Shown one piece after another: positions 21,699 to 35,539 of a stretch of 64,000 bases of DNA (position 1 is the first letter of the stretch; each line of letters starts with the position of its first letter). The stretch is taken from positions 1,674,001 to 1,738,000 of the forward strand of contig NC_063021.1 in the NCBI RefSeq assembly GCF_020509005.1, given 5' to 3'. A program made the position numbers and the translations under genes. The notes under the pieces are model-generated. The model worked only from the letters and a program-made list of their open reading frames with translations, was not told the origin of the DNA and did not search any database. Source of the stretch: Fulvia fulva. Taxonomy: Eukaryota; Ascomycota; Dothideomycetes; Mycosphaerellales; Mycosphaerellaceae.

Positions 21699-22769
21699 AG
21701 ATACTAGCTAAGAGTATAGGCGGTAGGTACTCCCTACTTACTAGTCGCCCTAACATCCGCCGCGAGTCGCTTATATTTAATAGTAGCTAGACTTAAGGTC
21801 ACTAAACCTATTACGGCCGCTCCGGAAGTGAAGGATTCGAATCTGATCACGTGACCTGGGGTCACGTGACCCGGATAACTAAGCTCGGCCCGATACCGAC
21901 ACCCGATACCTCGGCCTTTAAGTATAGGCCTCGTTCTTAGACTCTCTTCTCTCTTTAGCTATCGACTTCGTTAATACTATACCCTTATACTCTCGTACTA
22001 TAGTCTCGTAATACTTCGATAGCTTATATTAAGGGCGCTACTATATTTAGCGCTACTTAAGACTCTAGAAATTACGACATTACGACTCCTTAAAATTCCC
22101 GACTCGTACTAGCGTAAAAGTAGCGTAGTGCTCTCTCTTTCTCCCTAGATTAAGACGCTAAAAAGGCGTATTACTATATTATAGCTAGGCTATAGGGTAC
22201 CGGTAGCCCTAGCGGCGGAGGCGGCGCGAATACTTAACGTATCGAGCGCCGCGCGCGACTAACTCGAAACTTAGAACTTTTTACGCGATCCGATTAGTAT
22301 ACCTAGTCCGACGACACCGTCCTACTAGATCTCTTTACTAAGTACGCTAATAAGGGACGCGCGGTTCTCGATAGGCTCCTAGAAGAGGAGGAAGGAGAGG
22401 ATACCTAATCCGAAATTATAGATATCTTTGACCTCGTAGTATTACTCTATAAGGGCTATATTATAGACCACCTCGATAAGAATAGATCATCCGACAATAC
22501 TCGTAAGGACTTTACTATTAACTATATAGACGACCGCGGTCGTACCGGGATATACCGTATCCTACTCGACTAACTACGGTTACTTAACGCGACGTAGTTT
22601 TACGACTACGTCTAGAACTAACTAGAGGCGATTGCCTACGCCCTTCGTAAACTCGAGGCTAATCACCGCTAAGCTATCCTAGATAGGGCGGCGCTATATT
22701 AAGCTAACGAGCTAAATAAGAAGAAGTTCGAGGAAGTATATACCGAACTATAATATACGAAAAAGTATA
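21699..22769 (+). pseudogene. Gypsy LTR and gag N-terminal part, unit 2
   Basis: This is the tandem copy of 11971-13041, offset 9,728. The one difference I saw is T at 22571 where unit 1 has C (12843), a CpA-to-TpA change. Confidence 0.75.
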
Positions 22770-22774
22770 AGTAG

Positions 22775-25700
22775 TATTAAATAGGTACGAGTTACGTAGT
22801 AGTAGAAGACGGCGGATTATACAAAAGACGAAGAAGGACCTAATAGGATAGCGTATATCTATATATAGTATCGCCGGTGTTAGTATAGGTAGATACTAGG
22901 TGTCTAGATGTTTACTAGCCTATAGGCTAGTAAACCCTAGTCACGTGATCTAGTCACATAACACACCTACACCTATATACTTGTCCTACGGCCTATATGT
23001 TCTTAACACTCCTACTTAGGCTATATAGTCTCCTATAATCCCTTTACGTAAGCTAGAGCTACCTTATAAAGTTTTAGAACTACTAGCTATTAAGGGGCTT
23101 TATTAACCTATTAGTAGCTACATCCTTTATATAGTAGTAGTCTACTATAATCTTCTTCTACTACTAGAGATGTCTAACATAGTTATATATAACATCAATA
23201 TGCTTTGACCTTTTATATATATAGGTATCCTTAATAAGTATTAAAGCGGCTTAGTTATTACCTATAAGCTTAACTAGCCTTAGCTCGTGAATAGTGCCCT
23301 TGCTTGCCCTTATACTCGGCTAGAAAGAGCTCTTTCCTACTAGTTCTAGGCACCCTATTTCCCTAAGGACAGTAGCAAGAAATTGTAACTACTTTACGGC
23401 TACGTTTATAGCTATAAACTTAGCTTCTATTATTAATGTTATAATAGACTTCTGCTTCCTACTTATCTAGGACATAGGTAATCTATAAAGGAACTATACG
23501 TATCCTAGAATTGAGACTCTATCCACTTTGTCTATAGCGTAGTTAGAGTCCGAGTATCCCTAGAGATTACCCCCTCCCTTTCTATATATAAGACCTAGGT
23601 CTAGGTACGACCGTAGGTATCGGGAGAGCTTCTTCAAAGCCTTTATATACTACTACGAGGGATTAGCAACATATAAGCTAATTCTTCTAAGGGGGAATGC
23701 TAAGTCTGGCCTTGTTATTGTTATTAGCTATATCTAGGTACTATTATAGCTCTAGGAATCCTATTTGTTACACCTCTTATCTATAGGTACCGTAGGTACT
23801 AAATGCTCGTAGCTCTCTATAGGTAAGTAGGTTAGCGTAGCCTTCTCTCTAGCTATGTTCATCTTAGCTAAGTTAGCGTAGATATAGTATCCTTGATTAA
23901 GCTTTAAAGTGCCTTAGGACCTGTCTCTTATAATCCTTATTCTAAGGATCTTTATAGGTTTACTAAGATCTTTAATCTTAAACACTTTTCTAAGCTTAGC
24001 CTTAAACCACTAAACATCTAATAGCTTCGGAGCTATAATAGGAATATTATCTATATAGGTAAGGACTATAAGGTCTCTATCCGTATAGATAAGTAGGCAT
24101 AGATCTACCTAGGACTAGGTAAATCTAATCTTCTCTAGCTTCGTAATACAGAGCTTATTCTAGTCTCTAGCTGCTTGCTTAAGCCTATAAAGGCTTCGTA
24201 GGACCTTAAACACTATATTTAGAGGTGCTTTAACTCCTAGGGGTGGGATTATATAGATGTCTTTAAGAAGGCTACTTTAGGTAAAAGCATTATTCACATC
24301 TACTAGGTGCATCTCGAGATCTCTCTTACACACTACTACTATAAATACTCGGAGAGTATTATGTCTAATAGTAGGTATAAAGGTCTCTTCGAAGTCAACC
24401 CTATATTTCTATAAAAACCCTCTTATAACTAGTCTTGCCTTAAACTTCTTAATAGCTCTACTAATCATTCTTTTTATATTAAAGACCTACCTAGAAGTAA
24501 TTAGATTCGTACCCTTTGGCGGTATAACTACTTCCTAGGTGTTGTTACTTACTAAGGTAATAAGTTCGTTCTCGATTACCTCTCTCTATATATGTCTCTA
24601 TTCGGGGTCTCCTATAGCTACCTTATAGGACTTTAGGATTAGCACTTCCTACTAATAGGCTATGGCCTACCTAATAGTAGCAAATGTATATTCTTCTACG
24701 TCGTTCAGAATCTCCTCTACCTAGCTTATTATAGGGTCTAGATAGAACATCTAGGCGATAAGAGCCTTATAGTATTTAGCCTTATACTCTTTAGAGTTAT
24801 TATCTCCGTCCCCCCTTAACCTCTTATTGCCTATAACCTAAGGTAGCGCTAGGTGTTCGGATAGGTCGAACTGAACGACATCTTCTTTTTCTTTTATTAG
24901 AGTACCCTAATCTCTAAACTTCTAGTATTCCCTAATATCCTTTAGGGGAGGGGGAAGTTATATAAACAGCGGTTACTATAGTGTTAATGACTTAGGTAGG
25001 TTCTGTATAGATCTACCGTTATCGGCCTTCGACAGTATTAAAACCGCCTTAGTATTTTCTCCTAGCCTTCGTAACGGTGTCTCTAATAATCCCCTATCGG
25101 AAAATTTCGCCCTAAAGGGCTTGCTCCTAATAGGATTGCGCTATAGCGCTCGACTCGGCTAGTTAGTAAAGGTGATACCAAGATCTATATCTCCCCCCTT
25201 CTTATTCTTAAACTAGTCGACGTGACTATACGCTTTTATAGCTTTTATGTCGAGATCCTAGAATAGCTATTATTTTGTAGTATTTTCTAAGTAGCCTATA
25301 AACACGGCTTCTTTTCCTCGGTTTATTAACTTGTCTCTCCTCAAGCTTTAAGGTTAGGCTCTTAGGTCTATATAGACTATAGCTTTATATCCCTAGACGC
25401 GGAAATAGTCGACTAACGGTACTTAGCTAGTAAAGGCTTCTTCTAGTAAAAGAGCAATACTATTAATAATCGGACTATTAGGCAGTCTGTTTCTGATTAT
25501 AGTCTGTGCTTATAAAGCTTCTAGCTAGAACTCAACTAGTATACTAGAGTCTTTAAGTATAGCCGGGACTATGTTCTTAGAGGCTTGAATTGACCTTTCT
25601 ATAGGTCTATTTTGAAGAGAGTTATAGGCATCAGTTGTGTCTATCTAAGTGCTAAACTCCTTCTCCTACTCTTTTAGTAAGGCGAGAATTTCCTTTGTAC

Positions 25701-28303
25701 TATTACTACGGATCGTAGACAGAAAGCACCTTAACTACCGTTCTACCTAGACCTTCTAATCCCGTAGGGCTATAGGAGCGTCGCTCCTAGCCTTTAAAGG
25801 GATTACCCACTTCTTCCTAGAGAAGTTGTCTATAATCTTAAGCTAATATTTATATCCTAGCCTAGAGACTGCGCCCTGAAAAGGCCTATAGATGTCAATA
25901 GAGATAAGTACTAGCCTCTCCCCTTTCCTCTCTATAGTAGGTCCTTTGAACTTCCTTATATTTACAAGGGAGCAGACCTTACAATTCTAGTGTTTAGAAG
26001 GAATAGGAATAGGATCTTTCTTATTAGTAACTCTATATAGGTTTCTTAGTAGTCCCTTACTAAGGTATACACATCTTCTATACTATAGCTCCTACTAATC
26101 TTCGGACTTAGTATTAGCTATAGCGGTACCGTTACGTTCTTAAGAGAGTATACTAGTATGCTATAGCTTAAGAATTTTCGAGATCGAGTGGATAAACGGT
26201 ACTCCTCCTCGAAGTTTAGTCTAGATAACGGGTTTACTAGATAAGGATTTTAGGGTGAAACTAGGTAGTTAGAAAGCAAACTATTAGCTAAACTGATTCT
26301 ACGAAACAAGACTAACTCTAAGGCTAGGAACAAACAGGACATTTTCTAAGACAATTTGCTTTCTAGAAGGACTACCTATAACTACACTTCCTATATATAT
26401 AGCTTATAGATAGCTACCCCAACCTTGATCTACTTCCTCTTTTAAAGAGGCTTTAGTGTCCTAAATAGTAAATCTTAGTCAGTTATATATAATGATATAT
26501 AAGAGTCAAGTAACCACTCGGACGAGGGGTACTTACCTTTAGCTTCTATAGTAGAATAGGCAACCTTATTAACATCATTATCTTCTAATAGTATCTTAGA
26601 GTCTAATACGTCTTCCTAGGTCGTATAGGCCCTTATAGGCTTACTAGAGGAGGCCTTTGGCTTACGGCTCTCCTTTATCTACTTTATAAGGTCCGTTATT
26701 ACCTTAAGGACATCACGAAGGTTTAGTAATAATAACCTCCTACGAGGTAGTAACGGTTGTCTCTTAGTAGGGTAGGTAACTCTAGCTAGTTTGTCCTTAT
26801 TCCTAATAGCCTACTAAGCTATAGAAAGGTGTAGGCACTTGCTTATAAAATGGTTACTACCGTAGAGATAGTACGTAAGCTTGCCCTAGAAACCCTTCTT
26901 AGCAAACATAGCTGTCCCTTAATAAAGTATTAATTCTTGCTTCTCCCTAAGAATTATAAGAATGTCTTGTAGTAAGAGATTCACCTAGGCATCAATTACA
27001 TCGCGAATTGAGCCAAATAAGTCTAGTAGAGCTACTAAGAGTTACTAGATCTTTCTGTCCTTAGTCTTAATGTCTTAGAACTAAGGCGAGGTTAAATCAG
27101 CCCTCCTTATAATTAAGCTAAGCTCCTACTAGGCGTCATCTATTAACTAGTCCTCTGACATTACGAAATTAGTGTATTACTAAAGCAAACTTCTTCTAGT
27201 AGCGAGAAGTCTTCTCTTATATTTAGCTTTAGCCTATTCCTATAACTCCTTCGTATACCGGATCTCGTATATTATCTCTTAGTCATCTATCGATAGACAG
27301 ATGTACATCTTATATAGGGCCGTTATATTGTACCGTCTATACGATGCCTTCCTTATTGCTTGATCTAAAGGAAGGGATGACTCCGATAATATAGAGGGTG
27401 TCGCTATAGATAGGGTTATAGCGGGAATGTCCGTAATAATGTCTTCGAGGACCTAGTTAACCTACTTTAATACTAGGTATATTCTTATTAGCTTGAACTA
27501 TGTTTCGTAGTTCTCTCTTATTAGAATAGGTACTACTCTCTTTCTTATAAACCTAGTCTCGTTCTCTATTTTTGTAAGTTAAGGGATAGGTTAGCTACTC
27601 TTAGGTAAAAGGATATATTCGGTCGTACGCGATCGGATCGAAATAGGATAAAACGAACGCGAGGTTAATAGCGGAGAGGATAGCTATTTGCCGGGAAGAG
27701 GAGGAAAGTCGAAGGATCGTATTAGTACTAAGACACTATAGCGTAACTCTCCTAGTAGAGGGGGTTTCTAAGACACTATAGCTCTCTTAGAATAAATAGT
27801 TAGTCGATACGAACGCGATGTCCGGAGAGCGACTCTTCTTAGTAAGCTCGCCTACTTATCTAAGGTATTAGTATAGGCTCCCTAACTAGGAGTCTAATAG
27901 TGCCTTACTAGGCTCTTTTACGTCTTATATATACCTATAGCACGGCTATAGCTTCCTATATAAGGCGGGTACGGCCTCTAGTCTACCTTCCTTTTGTTCT
28001 AAAGAGGAATAACTCTAATACGACTTTGTCGAGGGTAAAATACCGAGTTACTAACCCGGGCTTATAACCTATTAAATAGGTACGAGTTACGTAGTAGTAG
28101 AAGACGGCGGATTATACGAAAGACGAAGAAGGACCTAATAGGATAGCGTGTATCTATATATAGTATCGCCGGTGTTAGTATAGGTAGATACTAGGTATCC
28201 GGATGTTTACTAGCCTATAGGCTAGCAAACCCTAGTCACGTGATCTAGTTATATAATACACCTATACCTATATACTTGTCCTACGGCCTATATATTCTTA
28301 ATA
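22775..28303 (-). mobile_element. Ty1/copia element, RIPed (unit 2 copy)
   Basis: This is the tandem copy of 13047-18575, with LTRs at 22775-23008 and 28070-28303 and target duplications at 22770-22774 and 28304-28308. It is present because the whole block was duplicated, not because copia inserted twice. Confidence 0.92.
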
Positions 28304-28308
28304 AGTAG

Positions 28309-29101
28309 GAATATAAGTAGGACCTAGAACAAGCTAATAAGGACCTTATAAAGGCTAACTAGGACGTTACTAAGTATAGGAAGTAGGCTAATAACTAGTA
28401 TAGCTCTACTAAGAGAGCCGAAAAGGAGGTCGATATATTTAAGGTTAAAGTCGCTAAACTAGAAACACTCGTACCGGACGACTCCGCCCCTACGGCTACC
28501 GACGTAGTAGGGCTATAGTAGACTATCGCTACGCTTAAATAGGATCTCGAGGAAGCTAAACGTAGCCGTACTACCGAGAAACCTAAGGAGCGTAGCGCCC
28601 GCTCCCTCTCCGAGTTACGATATAGACGCGGCAATAGACTAGCTAAAAAGCCCGCTAAATAACCCGCTACGAAGCCTACGCAGAAGTAACGTAAGGAGCG
28701 ATTCGCTAATAACGCCTCCGACCCCGATTCCTCCGACTCGTCCTTAGACTCTAATTCCGATTTCGAAGAGCGTCCGCGCCGTAAGAGTAAGGGTAAGGAC
28801 AAGAGATCGAGAAAGAGATAAGAGACCGTTATCGTCGACGACGACGACTTCGAGATTATAGATAGTAGCGTAGATTCGTACGCTATAACCTAACTATAGT
28901 AGAAGACTTTAAGACGAGTTCCCGTATCGAAGTACCTAAGCCTAAATTCTTAGGAGAGAATATAGGTAGTAAAGACTCGCCGATATATAATAAGTAGACT
29001 ACTTAACTCGGTAATAAGCTTACCGCTTCTATCTTTAAGGACGTGCTATCCGCCCTACGTTTCGTATAAGAAACTACTATAGGGTTAGTATATTCTATAC
29101 T
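28309..29101 (+). pseudogene. Gypsy gag C-terminal part, unit 2
   Basis: This is the tandem copy of 18581-19373. It is followed at 29102 by the same 5'-truncated LINE B junction, showing that this junction existed before the duplication. Confidence 0.75.
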
Positions 29102-30711
29102 CTCCTTCTCTATCCTAGCGCTATAATCGCCTAGTGGCCCGGTTAGCGACCCCGAGTCTAAGGCGCGTCTACTAGCTAGTAAGTTCTTCCCGCCCCTAGT
29201 CGAGGCTGATCTAAGCGACATAAACAGCTCTACTCCCCTAGCCCCTAGTATCGCGGTCTAATAGGAGGTGTCCGAGGGAGAAGTTGCCGCTGTACTAAGG
29301 AAGTTGCCGGCGAAGAAAGCCCCGGGGCCGGATAGGATCCCAAACGAGCTACTAAAGAAGTATAGAGATTAACTAGCCCTAGTAGTTATAGCGATCTTTA
29401 ACGCCTGCCTATAGACCGGATACCACCCGATAGCTTTTAAACAATCGACGACAGTAGTCCTACGTAAGCCGTAGAAGGAAGACTATACGTAGGTGAAGTC
29501 GTACCGCCTAATTACGCTCCTTAATACTCTTAGGAAGGCGCTTAAGAAGCTAGTTATAACGAGACTCTCCGAGGCGGTAGAGGAACACTCCCTACTCCCG
29601 GACACCTAGATAGGTACGCGCCTATAGCGATCGACGCTATCCGCAATAGAACTTATCACCTCTTAGGTAAAGGCTATCTAGTATAAGAATAGGGACAAGG
29701 TAGCTTCCTTACTTAGCCTAGACATATCGGGAGCCTTCGACTACGTATTATACCCGCGGAAGGAAGGTCACCGGGGTATATAAGTCGACACTAACGAGGA
29801 TGCTTAAGCACGAGACCGCTATACCGCCGATCGACCTATACATCTAGGGACTACGGACCTCCTACTTAGGCAAGTCGGCACAGTACCTAGTATAGAAGGT
29901 CATCGCCAGTACAGTCGTAAGGGCCCGCGAATTAGTACTAGCGTATAAGGGCATTCGACCCGGAAACGAGCCGAACTACCGGGTAAGGGACGAATAGCTA
30001 GTAATATAATAGGAAGGTAAGAAATGGTTTATAGAGTAACTATAGAAAGAGAGGTAGAACAACTAGGTTATAGGGCATAGTAGACGCCCTTAGCTAGCGG
30101 GACAACCTAAGGAATAGTTAGCTACAAAATCCGCGGTTAAGCACCCCCCGAAGCTTATCTACTACCGCCTTACGAGGGTATAGAGTAGTATAGCAACCTA
30201 ACTACGAAGCGAACACATCGGCCTCTAGGGGTACCTATTATAGAGGAAGGTTCTAGAATACACGAATACTAGCTACCCCTACGGCTATCGCTCCTAGAAC
30301 GTACGGCACGTACTCCTCGTCTGTCCGAGGTGGTCGCTAGGAAGGGGGGAGTAGATAGTAAAGGCGAGGAACCGGACGATTAGGGCACTTCTTAATAACG
30401 CTAAGGACCTACGGCGCATTACGAACTAGATACTAGAGAAGGGCTAGCTAGAACAGTACCGCCTAGTAGGAGTAGTATAGGAAGAGAGGATACGACGTAG
30501 CGCGACGAGACCGGCTAGGAGCGGGGGCTAACGGGGTAGTGACATAGACTACGCACGTTTAGAGGGAAAGCTCATCTAGATAAGGAGTAGTTAGGGGCGG
30601 GAAGGGTTTTCACCTATTCGGGTTTCCCTTTGTACATAATAATAGATATATACCCATATAGGCCGGATAGGGTCCTAGAACAGGGGAATGACAAATCTAT
30701 CTATCTATATA
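29102..30711 (+). pseudogene. 5'-truncated LINE B copy with 719-bp internal deletion
   Basis: This is the parental LINE B at the right end of the duplicated block. It starts in ORF2 as the hybrid copy does and ends in an (ATCT)n tail. It lacks the sequence equivalent to 20032-20750, including the RT catalytic segment. Past 30417 it differs from the hybrid and carries fewer RIP changes near the 3' end. LINE B at 30727 lies immediately downstream. Confidence 0.9.
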
Positions 30712-30726
30712 TATATATAAGTTATA
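30712..30726 (+). repeat. Target-site duplication of LINE B (30727-35713), left copy
   Basis: The 15 bases tatatataagttata are repeated exactly at 35714-35728. The site lies at the end of the preceding LINE B tail. Confidence 0.85.
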
Positions 30727-30950
30727 GATATAAGGCTTTCATTATATTACTACGATCGATCTCTGCGCCAAAACACGACACATTCGAAAGCTCTTATCAA
30801 GGCCATTCTAACGATATAAAAAGCAGGCCACTGCCCCTAGGACTAAGGGAGTTCTACCCCATTCAATCTGGACAGCTTGAAGCTCTCTTCACCCTGTTTC
30901 TTCAGCTCCAAACGCCGCGGAGGTGCCTAGCTACATTAGGCAACTCCTAG

Positions 30951-32230
30951 GCAATAGCAGCCTAGGCTACGGTACTAACGGCGCCTACGGCCCTACAGGC
31001 GAAGCCCCCCTAAGACAACTGGCAGCAACTTATAGAGGACGCAAAAAGCATAGAAACTAACGATCAGCTCCCTTACCGGTCTCTACAGGTAATGATCACT
31101 TAGCTACGCACGGCGCTTGTACTGTCGTATCACCGAGGGCAACAAGAAATGAGGACGACGTCCTAGGCGATTAGCAAGGCCACCCGGAATCAACACCCCT
31201 ATAGCTAGGCATCGGTCGCGGCATCGATACTAGGCCCCCGCCTAACGTACGATGTAGTTACGATCCGCATTGCAGCAAAGGAAGACCAGGCCGAAGTTAC
31301 GAAGCTATCGAACAAGGAGCTCGCCTAACGAATTAACTAACTAGGGGTGGTCGTAGTGAACTAACAGTCTAACGGTACTCTACAGATCTATACTAGCTCT
31401 GCTACTACTAGGAGGCACCTAGAGGCACAGCCACAGTGGGCATCTAAGGTTACGGCATCAGCGAAGGTCTCAACGAAACAATTCACGATCCTAGTCTACG
31501 ACATGCCTAAGGAGTTTGACCTAACTAACCAGGGTCACCTACGCGCTCTCTAAGAGGACAACCCGGTCACTCTTAACTCTCCAATCTAGAAGGCGACTTG
31601 GCTCTATAGGAAATGGCCAGAAGGCAAGAAGGCCTCGGCGCTAATAGTATAGCTACAAGACGCGAAAGCGGCGGATCTAGCGATAGAACAAGGCCTGGTC
31701 TAGCAATACAGCCTCAAGATAGTAGAAAAGCACTCCTCATCCTTTCGTGTCCTCTAATGCTTCAAATGCTAATAGTATGGACACCAAACCTATACGTGCA
31801 CAAACAAGCAGGCCTGCTCGAACTGTGTAGGAGACTATATGTCTAGGGACTATACATCGACTACGAGACGGTGCGCGAACTGTCCGGGGCACCACCTATC
31901 GTATAGTACGGAATGCCCACAGCGGAAACTAGCGAAAAACAAGGCAATCACAAACAGAACCGTCGCCCTAAGATTCTACGGCGACCGTGAGGCTAGCCTA
32001 CACCGGAACCAACTAGCGGCGGTCGGGCACAAGCGCCCTAGGGCCGAGAACGATATAAAGGATGCGTAGCCTAGGGCGTACGGGAGGCCACGTGCTCTGC
32101 TAGCTGCGGCGAGGGAATCTAACTAGGCCCGGCTCCCCTTTAGTACATAGCCGATAGGCGTAGACCAGGACGTATAGGGCAGTAGGACACAGGACGATAT
32201 AGAGGAAATGATTGTCGATGCCGATGACTA
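30951..32230 (+). pseudogene. LINE B ORF1, lightly RIPed
   Basis: This is the homologue of 47150-48427. The start region reads atagcagcc where intact ORF1 has atggcagcc, and TAG or TAA codons replace Gln and Trp. The third zinc knuckle is still readable around 31870-31910 (CANCPGHH). The frame is dead. Confidence 0.88.
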
Positions 32231-35200
32231 GCCTCGACACGCTTAGCATCATCTAGTATAACGTCAACCATAGCAAGGATATAGTCCAGAACCATTTCCT
32301 ACACGAGGCGGACCCGCGCGTCCACCACGTCCTTGCAATCTAGGAGCTATAGATTAACCCGCACCATAAGAGACTAACGACCTACAAGTCACTAGGCTAC
32401 ACGACATGCCTACGAGGCGACGGCAGACCCCGCACGTGCTTCTATGTCAGCAAGGACATACTAGAATCCGACTGGGAGGTAGTGTACTACGTAGACGAAG
32501 AAGGCGGGGGCGATATTACCTCCCTCCACGTGGGTAGCACCTAGATACACAACCTATACATGCAACCGCTAGCCTCGAGGTCTAGCCGCGACCTAGGGGT
32601 CTGCAGACACCTAGACAGTGCGCTCAAGAGACAAGGGTGCCACATCGTAGTAGGAGACTTCAACATACACTACCCTTCCTAGGAAAGCCTTATGCAGCCG
32701 CACCCTATAGCCGACGAAGTACTCGACTTGATGGCGAGCAACGCAATTGCCCTTAATACCCCGAAGGACCTGGGCACCTAGAAGAGAGGGGGACTCTAAG
32801 GCACGATCGACCTCTCCTAGATCTCAGATAGCCACTACCACACGGTAACCTACTGTGGGATCGAACATAAACTCGAGGCGTCGTCAGACCACATACTAGT
32901 CAGGACCTCTATTGCGACATAGATACAACGCACACTAGCGAGAACCCCTAAGCCAAACTAGGGAAAGGCCCACTGGGCCAACATCTAGGCGTACCTCGAT
33001 GACTCCAAGAGGCTAGTCCAGATCGCGTAGTAGCAATACAACAGTAAAGACGAGATAGACGAAGCAGTCCAGGGGTTGACAGACGAAATAAGAAAAGCGA
33101 CCTCACTTCACGTTCCGCTTGCCTAACTAACGATATAGTCCAAACTATACTAGACGCCGGAGTGCACTGCGGTAGTAAGAGAAGCAAGGAGAGCCCGCCG
33201 GGTGTGGACGAGCAGCTATAGCGAGGAGGCCTAGAACGTATATAGGGAGGCATACTAACAGAAGAAAGCCATAATACGGAGGGAGAAAGCAGTCGGCTAG
33301 AGGGCCATAGTGGAAGAAATCGCCGGCAAGCCAGAGAGGATGTGGAAGCTAGCGAAATAGGCCCGACAGGACCCTACACAGGGCCCCTCCTTCTCTATCC
33401 CAGCGCTACAATCGCCTAGTGGCCCGGTTAGCGACCCCGAGGCCAAGGCGCGTCTACTGGCTAGCAAGTTCTTCCTACCCCTAGTCGAGGCTGATCTAAG
33501 CGATATAAACAGCTCTACTCCCCTAGCCCCTAGCATCGCGGTCCAACAGGAGGTGTCCGAGGGAGAAGTTACCGCTATGCTAAGGAAGTTGCCGGCGAAG
33601 AAAGCCCCGGGGCCGGATAGGATCCCAAACGAGCTACTAAAGAAGTGTAGAGATCAACTAGCCCTAGCAGTTGTAGCGATCTTCAACGCCTGCCTATAGA
33701 CCGGATACCACCCGATAGCTTTTAAACAATCGACGACAGTGGTCCTACGCAAGCCGTAGAAGGAAGACTATACGTAGGTGAAGTCGTACCGCCCAATTGC
33801 GCTCCTTAACACTCTTGGGAAGGCGCTTGAGAAGCTGGTTATAACGAGACTCTCCGAGGCGGCAGAGGAACACTCCCTACTCCCGGACACCTAGATAGGT
33901 GCGCGCCCACAGCGATCGACGCTATCCGCGATGGAACTTATCACCTCTTAGGTAAAGGCCATCTAGTATAAGAATAGGGACAAGGTGGCTTCCTTACTTA
34001 GCCTAGACATATCGGGAGCCTTCGACTACGTGTCACACCCGCGGCTTCTCTACATCCTAAGGTCGAAAGGACTCCCTAAGTGGCTTGTTAACTTCGTACG
34101 GTCCTACCTCCAAAACCGCAGTACGTCGATCCTGGTCGGCCAGTACAGAAGCCTATTTCAAGCAGTCTATACTAGAATCCCGTAAGGCTTAACGCTAGCA
34201 CCTATTCTGTTCCTCTTCTTTATAGCGACGCTGCTCCCAGCCCTAGAATCCTAGAACACCGCTACGAGCGGCTTCGTAGACGACACAAATATCCTAGCGT
34301 GGTCTTCCTCGACTAAGGAGAACTGTAGGCTACTAGAAGAGAAGCACAAGATCTGCGAGGACTGGGCTAGGAGGCACGGGGCTCGGTTTGCCCTAGAAAA
34401 GTACAATCTGATACACTTTACGCGCCGGCCACGGTTCCACAATATGCAAGCTTCTATCCAGATACAGGGGCACACGACTAACCCGGCAAATCAGCTCAGG
34501 ATCCTCGGACTATAGGTGGACCCGGCGCTACGGTAGAGGAAGCACGTATAGGCAATATTACGGAAAGCTGAACAGAATATAGCATTATGCCAGAGGCTCA
34601 CTGCGTCCACATAGGGGGCGGACTTCCGGCAGTCACGACTTCTATATACGGCTATTATACGGCCAGTCCTTACCTATGGCAGCCAAGTGTGGTCCTTAGG
34701 CGAGAGGGCCTACCTATCGAAGGGACTCGTCGCGCCGCTAGCGAAGATCCAAAACCAATGCCTAAGGAAGGTCACCGGGGTATATAAGTCGACACTAACG
34801 AGGATGCTTAAGCACGAGACCGCTATACCGCCGATCGACCTATACATCTAGGGACTACGGACCTCCTACTTAGGCAAGTCGGCACAGTACCTAGTATAGA
34901 AGGTCATCGCCAGTACAGTCGTAAGGGCCCGCGAATCAGTACTAGCGCATAAGGGCATTCGACCCGGAAACGAGCCGAACTACCGGGCAAGGGACGAATA
35001 GCTAGCAACACAATAGGAAGGTGAGAAATCGTTTATAGAGCAACTATAGAAAGAGAGGTGGAACAACTAGGTTGTAGGGCATAGTGGACGCCCTTAGCCA
35101 GCGGGACAACCTAAGGAATGGTCAGCTACAAAATCCGCGGTCAAGCACCCCCCGAAGCTCATCTACTACCGCCTTACGAGGGCACAGAGTAGCATAGCAA

Positions 35201-35539
35201 CCCAACTGCGAAGCGAACACATCGGCCTCCAGGGGTACCTATCATAGAGGAAGGTCCTAGGATACACGAATACTAGCTACCCCTGCGGCTATCGCTCCTA
35301 GAACGTACGGCACGCACTCCTCGTCTGTCCGAGGTGGTCGCTAGGAAGGGGGGAGTGGATGGTAAAGGCGAGGAACCGGACGATTGGGGCACTTCTTAAC
35401 AACGCTAAAGACCTACGGCGCATTACGAACTGGATACTAGAGAAGGGCTGGCTAGAACAGTACCGCCTAGTAGGAGTAGTGTAGGAAGAGAGGACACGAC
35501 GCAGCGCGACGAGACCGGCTAGGAGCGGGGGCTAACGGG
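32217..35539 (+). pseudogene. LINE B ORF2, lightly RIPed
   Basis: This is the homologue of 48414-51731, with endonuclease, RT and C-terminal motif all present but broken by many RIP stops. The RT active site FVDDTN is intact around 34275, and longer open stretches remain (for example 33985-34185, SLDISGAFDYVSH). The stop matches that of the intact gene. Confidence 0.88.

Larger units (their letters stand above)
21253..30416. repeat. Tandem duplication, unit 2 (with a 719-bp deletion)
   Basis: This is the second copy of the block. It matches unit 1 except that bases corresponding to 20032-20750 are missing at the 29759/29760 junction. After that the offset is 9,009. Identity to unit 1 ends at about 30416, since C at 30417 differs from T at 21408. 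The deletion must postdate the duplication. Confidence 0.88.

Noticed and set aside
22775..28303. Second copia insertion as an independent event
   Set aside because: The flanking gypsy sequence, the target duplication and the offset of 9,728 are the same as for 13047-18575, so it is a segmental duplicate.
11525..30416. Tandem duplication as a pure assembly artefact
   Set aside because: The hybrid LINE B, the private 719-bp deletion and the C/T difference at 12843/22571 argue for a real event, although long reads would be needed to exclude an artefact fully.
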